The position numbers and the translations under genes are program-made. From contig NZ_CADIJV010000033.1 of assembly GCF_902859765.1 (NCBI RefSeq), forward strand, positions 1 to 59,966: a stretch of 59,966 nt of DNA, in the 5' to 3' direction. This document shows positions 53,666-59,966 of this stretch, in pieces. The notes beneath the pieces are model-generated. The model had not been told where the DNA came from. It saw only the letters and a list, made by a program, of their open reading frames with translations, and did no database searches. Within the stretch, counting starts at the first letter, position 1. Each line of letters opens with the position of its first letter. Origin of the DNA: Achromobacter pulmonis (GTDB lineage Bacteria; Pseudomonadota; Gammaproteobacteria; Burkholderiales; Burkholderiaceae_B).

Positions 53666-55069
53666 ATGCGTACCGCCTGCCCCGCCACCCCAGTTCCCCC
53701 CGCGCCAGCGACCGCAGCCGCCACCACCGGCCTGCTGCCCCTGGTCACGCTGGCCATCGGCTTCGTCATGGCCATGCTGGACGTTACGGTCGTCAATGTC
53801 GCCCTGCCGAGCATCGCGCAGCAGTTCACCGTGCCGCTCACCGACCTGGTCTGGATCGTCGATGGCTATACCCTCACTTTTGCCGCCCTGCTGCTGGTGG
53901 CCGGCGCGCTGGCGGACCGCTACGGCGCCAAGACCATCTACCTGGCCGGCCTGGGGGTCTTCACCCTCGCCTCCCTGCTGTGCGGCATCGCGCCGGACGG
54001 CGACCTGCTGATCGGCGCCCGTATGTTGCAAGGCCTCGGCGCGGCGCTGTTCATGCCCAGCTCCCTGAGCCTGCTGGCCCATGCCTACGACGACGAACAA
54101 GTGCGCAATCGCATGCTGGCGGCCTGGTCGGCCATCGTCGCCGTGGCCGGCGCCGCCGGTCCTTTGCTGGGCGGCGTGCTGATCCACCAATTCGGCTGGC
54201 GTGGCATCTTCCTCATCAACCTGCCCTTGGGCCTGGCAGGCCTCTGGCTGGCGCGGCGCCGCATCCAGGCCGCGCCGCGCCGGCCGCGCGCGCTCAACCC
54301 CCTCAGCCACGCGCTTGGCGTCACGGCGCTGGCCTCGCTGTGTTTTGTCCTGATCCAGGGCAACGCCTATGGCTGGTCGTCAGCGCCCATCCTGGCAGCG
54401 GCGGCCGTCGGCGCGCTGGCAGGCGTGGCGCTGGTGCGGCGCGAGCGGCGCCACGCCGAACCGATCCTGCCCCGCGCCCTGTTCCAGACGGCGCAGTTTC
54501 CGGCGGCCAACGGCGTGGGCTTTCTGATCAATCTCGCGGCCTACGGCCAGTTGTTCCTGCTCAGTCTGTTCCTGCAGCATGCGCGCGGCGCCGACGCCTT
54601 GCAGACCGGCATCCAGCTGGTGCCCATGCTGGCGGTGTTCTCGATCGGCAATCTATTGTCGGGCCGGGCGTCGGCACGCTGGAATGTCGCGGCCACGCTA
54701 TTGGGCGGCATTGCGCTGGCCGCGGCCATGAGCGCGGCCGGCCTGTTCATGTTCACGCCCGCCATGCCGTACTGGCCCTTCGCCACGATCGTGGCGCTGG
54801 CTAACCTGGGCGTGGGCATCGCGGTGCCCGCAATGACCAGTGTAGTCATGCAGGTATCGGGCAAGCATCACGCCAACAGTGCCGCCGCCGCGCTGAACGC
54901 CAACCGCCAATCGGGCGCGCTGGTGGGCGTCGCGCTAATGGGCACCATCCTGCACCTGCTGCCGGATTGGCACGCCAGCCTCCCCGCCGCCTACGCCATC
55001 ATCAGCCTCTCCTATCTGGGCGCGGTGATGCTGGTATGGCGCTACCTGCGCCTGGCCCGCAACGCATAG
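53666..55069 (+). CDS. EmrB/QacA-type (DHA2) MFS exporter
   Basis: 467 residues with about fourteen membrane segments. MFS motifs: MLDVTVVNVALPSIAQQFT near 36 (motif D1), ADRYGAKTIYLAGLG near 84 (motif A) and WRGIFLINLPLGL near 179 (motif C region is GPLLGG). It exports drugs or detergents with protons. It starts at the ATG at 53666 with GGAAG six bases before. The divergent LysR gene probably controls it. Confidence 0.92.
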   Translation: MRTACPATPVPPAPATAAATTGLLPLVTLAIGFVMAMLDVTVVNVALPSIAQQFTVPLTDLVWIVDGYTLTFAALLLVAGALADRYGAKTIYLAGLGVFTLASLLCGIAPDGDLLIGARMLQGLGAALFMPSSLSLLAHAYDDEQVRNRMLAAWSAIVAVAGAAGPLLGGVLIHQFGWRGIFLINLPLGLAGLWLARRRIQAAPRRPRALNPLSHALGVTALASLCFVLIQGNAYGWSSAPILAAAAVGALAGVALVRRERRHAEPILPRALFQTAQFPAANGVGFLINLAAYGQLFLLSLFLQHARGADALQTGIQLVPMLAVFSIGNLLSGRASARWNVAATLLGGIALAAAMSAAGLFMFTPAMPYWPFATIVALANLGVGIAVPAMTSVVMQVSGKHHANSAAAALNANRQSGALVGVALMGTILHLLPDWHASLPAAYAIISLSYLGAVMLVWRYLRLARNA

Positions 55070-55156
55070 CCCGGCGCGCCGCGAGCGCCGCGCATGGCAA
55101 GCGCGTTGTCTTTGCTTCACAATGGGCTCTCCTATCGACACTTTCCGGAGCGCCGC

Positions 55157-56101
55157 ATGACCGTCACGTCCAACACCCCTGCCATCCGCCGCGTTGCCGT
55201 CGTCGGCGCCGGCACCATCGGTGCCAGCTGGGCCGCGCTGTTCCTGGCGCATGGGCTCGAGGTCGTGGTCAGCGATCCCGCCGCCGACGCCGAAGCGCTG
55301 ACGCGCGCGCGGGTCGCCGCCGCCTGGCCGGTGCTGGCCGAACTGGGACGCGTCGCAGCGGGCGCAACGCCCGACAACCTGCGCTTCGAGTCCGACCTCA
55401 CGATCGCGCTGCGCGATGTCGACTTTGTGCAGGAAAATGCGCCGGAACGCGAAGACTTCAAAACCGAACTGTTCGCGCGCATGGACGCCCTGCTGGCGCC
55501 CCATGCGATCGTCGCCTCCAGTTCGTCGGGACTCATCATGAGCCGCCTGCAGGCGCGCTGCGAACATCCCTCGCGCTTTGTCATCGGCCATCCGTTCAAC
55601 CCACCGCACCTGATCCCGCTGGTGGAGGTTGTGGGTGGCAAGCAGACCTCGGCGGCCACCATCGATCGTTGCATCGACTTCTACCGGCAACTGGGCAAGT
55701 ATCCGATCCGCGTCAACAAGGAAGTCCCGGGCCATATCGCCAACCGCCTGCAGGCTGCGCTGTGGCGCGAAGCCATCCACCTGGCCGCTGACAATGTCGC
55801 CAGCGTGGCCGACATCGACGCCGCCGTATCGCAGGGGCCGGGCTTGCGCTGGGCCCTGTTCGGTCCGCACATGACCTTCAATCTGGGCGGCGGCGCCGGA
55901 GGCCTGGCCCATTTCATGGAACACCTGCTGGGCCCGGTGCAGTCCTGGTGGGATGATCTGGGCACTCCCGTGGTCACGCCCGAACTGCAACAGCGCCTGA
56001 TCGACGGGGTCAACGCCGAGGCCGGCGCGCGCAGCATCGCCGACCTGGTGCAGGCGCGCGATGCGCAACTGACGGCGCTGCTGAAGACGCTGCAGCGCTG
56101 A
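55157..56101 (+). CDS. 3-hydroxyacyl-CoA dehydrogenase-like protein
   Basis: 314 residues. NAD-binding VVGAGTIGASWAALFL near 15 (GxGxxG), VQENAPER near 95, SSSSGL near 121, and GHPFNPPHLIPLVEVVGG near 141 with its catalytic His. The C-terminal half has GPGLRWALFGPHMTFNL as in lambda-crystallin/L-gulonate and carnitine 3-dehydrogenases, so the substrate may be a hydroxy-acid rather than a fatty acyl-CoA. It stands alone after the exporter. Confidence 0.9.
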   Translation: MTVTSNTPAIRRVAVVGAGTIGASWAALFLAHGLEVVVSDPAADAEALTRARVAAAWPVLAELGRVAAGATPDNLRFESDLTIALRDVDFVQENAPEREDFKTELFARMDALLAPHAIVASSSSGLIMSRLQARCEHPSRFVIGHPFNPPHLIPLVEVVGGKQTSAATIDRCIDFYRQLGKYPIRVNKEVPGHIANRLQAALWREAIHLAADNVASVADIDAAVSQGPGLRWALFGPHMTFNLGGGAGGLAHFMEHLLGPVQSWWDDLGTPVVTPELQQRLIDGVNAEAGARSIADLVQARDAQLTALLKTLQR

Positions 56102-56254
56102 AACCGCCCCGGCAGGGCCGAGCATGGCCCCCGCCGCGGCGGGCCGGTGGCGCACGCGAACCCGCACGAGACCTCGTGATTGGGGCCGCCGTGCGCCACT
56201 GGTATCCTATGACAACGCCCTGCCTCGCAGGCCCGCCTCCCCCCAGGAATTCCC

Positions 56255-56527
56255 ATGGTTTCCGTCACCCACGACACCGCACATAGCCGCTACACCGCCA
56301 CCGTCGACGGCGTGTTGTGCGTGCTGGACTACCACCTGCGCGACGGCGTGATGACCATCGCCCACACTGGCGTTCCCAGCCAGGTCGGCGGCCGCGGCAT
56401 CGCCGCCGAACTCACCCGCGCCGCGCTCGATGACGCCCGCGCGCGAGGCTGGAAAGTGCGCCCGCAGTGCTCCTACGCCGACGTCTACATGCGGCGCCAT
56501 CCCGAATACAACGACCTGCTCGCCTGA
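56255..56527 (+). CDS. Small GNAT-like acetyltransferase (YjdJ type)
   Basis: 90 residues. It has the minimal acetyl-CoA loop VPSQVGGRGIAAELTRAAL near 41 and ends KVRPQCSYADVYMRRHPEYN, typical of the YjdJ/COG2388 small N-acetyltransferases. The acceptor and role are unknown. It is probably co-transcribed with the YchJ-like gene 8 bases downstream. Confidence 0.85.
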   Translation: MVSVTHDTAHSRYTATVDGVLCVLDYHLRDGVMTIAHTGVPSQVGGRGIAAELTRAALDDARARGWKVRPQCSYADVYMRRHPEYNDLLA

Positions 56528-56535
56528 ACCACGCC

Positions 56536-56931
56536 GTGACCACGCCCGACCAGATCGCCTGTCCCTGCGGCACGGCCAAGCCCTACACCGCCTGCTGCGG
56601 CCGTTGGCATGCGGGCCCGCTGGCCCTGCAGGCCCCCACCGCGCAAGACCTGATGCGCTCGCGCTACAGCGCTTTCGTGCTGGATCAGCTCGCTTACCTG
56701 CTCGACACCTGGCATCCCACCACGCGCCCGGCGTCGCTCGAACCGAATCCGCCCGGCCTGAAGTGGCTGGGGCTGACGATCAAGCAGGCCCGCGATAGCG
56801 ACGCGGACCATGCCACGGTCGAGTTCGTGGCCCGCAGCCGCCTTGCCGGACGCGCCAGCCGGATGCACGAGACCAGCCGATTCGTGCGCGAAGACGGACG
56901 CTGGTACTACCTGGACGGCGATCTACGCTGA
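56536..56931 (+). CDS. YchJ-family SEC-C motif protein
   Basis: 131 residues from a GTG at 56536; the upstream open frame is longer but lacks a better start. The N-terminal metal site is CPCGTAKPYTACCGRWH (Cys9, Cys11, Cys20, Cys21) and the domain continues with DLMRSRYSAFVLDQLAYLLDTW, both YchJ/UPF0225 hallmarks. It binds zinc; function is unproven. It is shorter than Escherichia coli YchJ by about 20 residues. Its last nine bases overlap the 3' end of the convergent LysR gene. Confidence 0.88.
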   Translation: MTTPDQIACPCGTAKPYTACCGRWHAGPLALQAPTAQDLMRSRYSAFVLDQLAYLLDTWHPTTRPASLEPNPPGLKWLGLTIKQARDSDADHATVEFVARSRLAGRASRMHETSRFVREDGRWYYLDGDLR

Positions 56932-57807
56932 CGCCAGCGTGCGCGATGCGGCACTGTCCGGCCCTGTCGCGCTTTCCAATACCGCCACCAGTTTCGCCAC
57001 CGCGCCGCGCGCCGCCGTGCGCGCGTCACCCACAATCGCCAGTTCGGTAGGCGGCGCCGGCGCCAGCCCCTGTGCCGCCCCGAGTATTCCGTGCTGCGGC
57101 AGACATGCAAAGGCGGGCAGCAAAGAAATCCCCAACCCCGCCGTCACCGCCGCTTGCACGCCCGCCAGACTCTGGCTGTGATACGCGACGCGCCACGAAC
57201 GCCCGGCACTTTCCAACGCATAGATCATGCGCTTGCGATAGATACAGCCCTGCGGGAACAACACCAGCGGCACCGGCCCGTCGCGCAGCAACAGGCGTGC
57301 ATCGCCCACCCACAGCAAGCGCTCGGGCCATGCCGCCAGACAGGGGCCGTCACCGGGTTCGCGCTTGATCAACGCCAGATCGATTTCGCCCGCTGCCAGG
57401 CGCGCCTGCAGGTCGGCGCTCATCCCGCTGCCCGTCTCCAGGCGGATATCCGGATGGCTGGCGGCAAAGCCAGCCAGCAACACCGCCAGGCGTGAAACAT
57501 CGAAATCCTCGGGGATACCCAGCCGGATCACTTGCGCCCCGCACGGCGCCGACAGTACGGCCTCGGCTTCGTCGGCCATCGCCAGCAACTTGCGCGCGTA
57601 CGTCAGCATGAGTTCGCCGTCTTCGGTGGCCGCTACCTGGTTGCCGGCCCGGTCCCGCCGCAGCAGCGTCTTGCCGACAGCCTGCTCCAGCTTGCGCACT
57701 TGCTGGCTGACAGTCGATTGCGTGCGATGCACCCGGCTGGCGGCGCGCGTAAAGCTGCCTTCGTCAACCACACAAACAAGGGTTCTAAGCAGTTCCAGAT
57801 CGAGCAT
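56923..57807 (-). CDS. LysR-family regulator
   Basis: 294 residues. The winged helix is at residues about 3-62 (GSFTRAASRVHRTQSTVSQQ), then the effector domain. It is divergent from the haloacid dehalogenase gene and may control it and the aldolase downstream. It converges with, and overlaps by nine bases, the YchJ-like gene. Confidence 0.9.
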   Translation of the reverse strand: MLDLELLRTLVCVVDEGSFTRAASRVHRTQSTVSQQVRKLEQAVGKTLLRRDRAGNQVAATEDGELMLTYARKLLAMADEAEAVLSAPCGAQVIRLGIPEDFDVSRLAVLLAGFAASHPDIRLETGSGMSADLQARLAAGEIDLALIKREPGDGPCLAAWPERLLWVGDARLLLRDGPVPLVLFPQGCIYRKRMIYALESAGRSWRVAYHSQSLAGVQAAVTAGLGISLLPAFACLPQHGILGAAQGLAPAPPTELAIVGDARTAARGAVAKLVAVLESATGPDSAASRTLASA

Positions 57808-57857
57808 GAGCTATCCCGCGGGAAGGCGATGAGGAGATGGCCGGCCTCTCACGCCAC

Positions 57858-57875
57858 TGGATATTTGATAATCCA
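57858..57875. promoter_or_regulatory. Short inverted repeat TGGAT-N8-ATCCA
   Basis: TGGAT (57858-57862) and ATCCA (57871-57875) lie in the AT-rich 156-base divergent region between the LysR gene and the dehalogenase gene. It is a candidate LysR site, weak on its own. Confidence 0.35.
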
Positions 57876-57963
57876 CTGATATGAGTTCATTTATTAATTT
57901 TACAACTTCCCGTGTGGCCCCCTAAGCTGGGCCGGCACCAGCAACTTTCCAAAGGAAACACTC

Positions 57964-58674
57964 ATGCCCCTGGCCCCCCTACCCCGCCCGCCGTGGCTGA
58001 CCTTCGACTGCTACGGCACGCTGATCCAATGGGACGAAGGGCTACAGGCCGCAGTGGCCCGGATCCTCGCCGCGCACCCGCAGCGGCATACACCGACACC
58101 GGCACAGTTCCTGCATGTGTATGACCAGCACGAACATCGGCTGGAAAGCACGCCGCCCCACATGTCATTCGTCGAAATCACGCGGGAAGCGCTGCGGCTG
58201 ACCATGCGCGACCTGGATCTCTCATATCGTCCTGAAGACGCCGAATTGCTGATCGGCAGTATCTCGGCCATGCCACCGTTTCCCGAGGTGGTCGACACCT
58301 TGGCCGAGTTCAAACGCGCCGGCTTCCGGCTATGCATCATCTCCAACACCGACGATGCCATCATCGCCGGCAACGTGGCGCAGTTAGGTGGCCACGTCGA
58401 CCGCGTCATCACGGCGGAACAGGCGGGCGCCTACAAGCCGGCGAGGCAGATCTTCGCGCATGCCCATGACAGCCTGGGCATCACGCCGCGCGAGGCCGTG
58501 CATATCTGCGCCAGTCCGCACCTGGATCACGCCGCCGCGCGCGACATCGGCTTCCGCTGCGTCTGGATTGATCGTGGCACCGGCCGTCAACCCTTGCCGG
58601 ACTATCGTCCCGACGCTACTGTATCGACGCTGGACCAGGTCCCGGACCTGTTCCGGCAAGCCGGCTGGATGTAG
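57964..58674 (+). CDS. Haloacid dehalogenase type II-like hydrolase
   Basis: 236 residues. HAD motifs: the nucleophile Asp15 in FDCYGTL, Ser/Thr motif IISNTD near 120, Lys in YKPARQIF near 158, and the ASPHLDHAAARDIGF segment near 179. The layout is that of L-2-haloacid dehalogenases, but the family also includes phosphatases, so the halide substrate is unproven. It is followed after about 110 bases by the aldolase gene. Confidence 0.88.
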   Translation: MPLAPLPRPPWLTFDCYGTLIQWDEGLQAAVARILAAHPQRHTPTPAQFLHVYDQHEHRLESTPPHMSFVEITREALRLTMRDLDLSYRPEDAELLIGSISAMPPFPEVVDTLAEFKRAGFRLCIISNTDDAIIAGNVAQLGGHVDRVITAEQAGAYKPARQIFAHAHDSLGITPREAVHICASPHLDHAAARDIGFRCVWIDRGTGRQPLPDYRPDATVSTLDQVPDLFRQAGWM

Positions 58675-58786
58675 CGCTGCGGCGCTGGCCGGCCCCCTCC
58701 CAACCGGCGCGGCCCTGCCGCCCGCGGTTCCGGCCGACCAGCGCTCGCCTATCAACCATCATCCTCGTCTTCTCTTCGGGATACCC

Positions 58787-59551
58787 ATGAACAAAGACCC
58801 CCACTTCGCTGATGCCCTGTTCCACGCGGACCGAGTCGCCGCCCTGCGAGCCGATCTGGCGCTGGCCCTGCGCGCGGCGGCCGCGCACGGGCTTGGCGAA
58901 GGCGTATGCAACCACTTCAGCGTGGCCTTGCCGGGTGACACTGACCACTTCCTCTTGAATCCGCGTGGCCTGATGTGGCATGAAGTGCATGCCGACGACA
59001 TCGTGCTGGTCGATGCGCAGGGCCGCAAACTGGCGGGCCGCCACGAGGTCGAACCCACCGCGATGTTCATTCATGCCGCGATCCACCGCATCGCCGGCAA
59101 GGCCTGTGTGCTGCACACCCACATGCCCTATGCCACGGCACTGACGCTCACGGCCGACCGGGCCCTGGATACCACGCTCTCGCAGAACGCCATGCGCTTC
59201 CATGGCCGTATCGCCATCGATGGCGCATACAACGGCCTGGCCCTGGACGCGAGCGAAGGCGCGCGCATCGCCCATGCCATGCAAGGCGCGGACATCGCTT
59301 TCCTTGGCAATCACGGCGTAGTGGTCTGCGGCGAACGCCTCGATTACGCCTACGACGATCTGTTCTTCCTGGAACGCGCATGCACCGCGCAAGTGCTGGC
59401 GCAATCCACCGGTCGGCCCCTGGCTCCCGTGGATTCACGGATCGCCGCCAAGGTCGCGGCGCAAATCCAAAGCGAACGCCTGCAGTCCGAACTCTTCTTC
59501 ATCGCCTTGCGACGTCAACTGCCCGACAACACACAGCGTCAAGCTGTCTGA
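58787..59551 (+). CDS. Class II aldolase/adducin family protein
   Basis: 254 residues from MNKDPHFADAL. Zinc ligands are His110 and His112 in HTHMPYA and His176 in LGNHGVVVCG; the catalytic-type Glu lies in EVEPTAMFIH near 93. Fold members are sugar-phosphate aldolases (FucA/AraD) or related epimerases; this one lacks a clear phosphate site, so it may act on non-phosphorylated acids. The strong bidirectional terminator at 59577 ends the transcript. Confidence 0.88.
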   Translation: MNKDPHFADALFHADRVAALRADLALALRAAAAHGLGEGVCNHFSVALPGDTDHFLLNPRGLMWHEVHADDIVLVDAQGRKLAGRHEVEPTAMFIHAAIHRIAGKACVLHTHMPYATALTLTADRALDTTLSQNAMRFHGRIAIDGAYNGLALDASEGARIAHAMQGADIAFLGNHGVVVCGERLDYAYDDLFFLERACTAQVLAQSTGRPLAPVDSRIAAKVAAQIQSERLQSELFFIALRRQLPDNTQRQAV

Positions 59552-59576
59552 AACCCGGCTGCCGCGGCAAAAGCAA

Positions 59577-59611
59577 AAAACCCCGCAGGCGTTAGCCTGC
59601 GGGGTTTTCTT
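59577..59611. terminator. Bidirectional terminator between aldolase and 5S rRNA
   Basis: AAAACCCCGCAGGC (59577-59590) pairs with GCCTGCGGGGTTTT (59595-59608), loop GTTA. T-runs occur on both strands, so it can end the aldolase mRNA (plus) and the rRNA operon (minus). Confidence 0.93.
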
Positions 59612-59622
59612 CTGCAATAACT

Positions 59623-59736
59623 GCCTGATACTGACCTACTTTCACAGACGTCCGTCCACTATCATCGGCGCGAAGGCGTTTCACTGTCCTGTTCGGGATG
59701 GGAAGGAGTGGTACCACCTTGCTATGGGTATCAGGC
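59623..59736 (-). rRNA. rrf: 5S ribosomal RNA (copy nearest the operon end)
   Basis: About 114 bases. On the minus strand it begins GCCTGATACC and ends GTATCAGGC, giving a nine-base closing helix, with the conserved GGTACCACTCC and CCCGAACAGG core in between. It is the second of two tandem copies, with the bidirectional terminator just beyond. Confidence 0.95.
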
Positions 59737-59862
59737 TTGACTTGTCGAGCATGCCGCCACGAGGGCGGGAACTCCAATCCTGGATACTGCCGGTCCGCTT
59801 CGCTGTCACAACCAGAGCCTGGCTCGATGGTCGTACTGCGCAAACAGCCCTTTCACAAAAAC
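59737..59862 (-). other. Spacer between the two 5S rRNA genes
   Basis: 126 bases with no tRNA, open frame or clear promoter visible. It is probably transcribed as operon spacer, although a terminator at its upstream edge may intervene. Confidence 0.5.
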
Positions 59863-59894
59863 AAAACCCCACAGGCGCGAGCCTATGGGGTTTT
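59863..59894 (-). terminator. Terminator after the first 5S rRNA copy
   Basis: AAAACCCCACAGGC (59864-59876 region) pairs with GCCTATGGGGTTTT (59881-59894) with one mismatch, loop GCGA. On the minus strand it is just downstream of the partial 5S gene, with a T-run. Confidence 0.8.
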
Positions 59895-59905
59895 GAGCAA
59901 TAAAA

Positions 59906-59966
59906 GCCTGACGATGACCTACTTTCACAGACGTCCGTCCACTATCATCGGCGCAAAGGCGTTTCA
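59906..59966 (-). rRNA. rrf: 5S ribosomal RNA, partial (first copy)
   Basis: The 3' 61 bases of a second 5S gene; the 5' part lies beyond the window. It matches the other copy closely, with differences at the 3' end (...CATCGTCAGGC instead of ...CAGTATCAGGC) and a G-to-A/C-to-T type change in the GGCGC/AAAGGCG loop. It presumably follows a 23S gene to the right. Confidence 0.93.

Noticed and set aside
59737-59862. A tRNA gene between the two 5S genes
   Set aside because: No acceptor/T-loop pattern (GTTCGAATC or equivalent) or cloverleaf could be drawn.
1-59966. Mobile elements, prophage, CRISPR arrays or recent foreign islands
   Set aside because: No transposase, integrase, direct-repeat array or sustained GC shift was seen; AT-rich patches are limited to promoter regions.

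Overview
The window is a GC-rich (about 67-70% by eye) stretch of a betaproteobacterial chromosome, most probably from the Alcaligenaceae (Achromobacter or Bordetella type). Clues are two tripartite-tricarboxylate (Bug-type) binding proteins without membrane partners, an HU protein with a Lys/Ala/Pro-rich tail like Bordetella BpH2, dense gene packing, many LysR regulators and a dacC-like/HU/leuS-lptE-holA-proA core. No prophage, insertion sequence, CRISPR array or tRNA was found. The genus is an inference from gene content, not from an alignment.

Left part (1-24.6 kb): a divergent polyamine-type membrane module (DUF350 and SPFH proteins on the minus strand; a membrane-anchored aminopropyltransferase coupled to a Tat-type flavoprotein on the plus strand) shares an inverted-repeat promoter region. 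Next come a DadA-like amino acid oxidase and a three-gene ABC importer of the PF04392 type. These are followed by an aldo/keto reductase and a malonate-use operon (matR-matA-enoyl-CoA hydratase-matB-bug) with a perfect AT-rich palindrome in front of the regulator. A soluble spermidine-synthase-like gene comes next, then an acyl-CoA catabolic cluster (thiolase, two acyl-CoA dehydrogenases, LysR, CaiB/BaiF transferase, MaoC-fold protein, Bug binding protein) and a tandem-domain tautomerase.

Middle part (24.7-41.5 kb): a proVWX osmoprotectant importer with a string of hairpins between proX and proW, cyclopropane fatty acid synthase, a Bcr/CflA-type exporter, rpmB-rpmG behind a long leader, and a branched-chain-amino-acid-type ABC importer whose two permeases are fused and which has only one ATPase gene. 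A minus-strand run then encodes a D-Ala-D-Ala carboxypeptidase, a hemerythrin-like protein, a phosphonopyruvate-hydrolase-like enzyme and a SulP transporter. The HU-like gene follows.

Right part (41.6-60 kb): a MarR regulator with its exporter (the exporter start lies in a 17-bp duplication that creates a seven-codon upstream frame), the housekeeping run leuS-lptE-holA-proA, and several small metabolic genes (a hydratase of the fumarylacetoacetase fold, acetyltransferases, amidase, hydroxyacyl-CoA dehydrogenase, YchJ-type protein, haloacid dehalogenase, class II aldolase). Three LysR regulators occur in the whole window, one at 20.5 kb and two here. The window ends in two tandem 5S rRNA genes on the minus strand, the tail of an rRNA operon that continues beyond the right edge.

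Most of the window is ordinary metabolism and transport. The parts most worth a second look are the polyamine/DUF350/SPFH module, the MaoC-fold protein that lacks the usual catalytic residues, the importer without a second ATPase, several sharp palindromes upstream of regulators, and the leader/hairpin features at rpmB, leuS, proA and the proX-proW junction.
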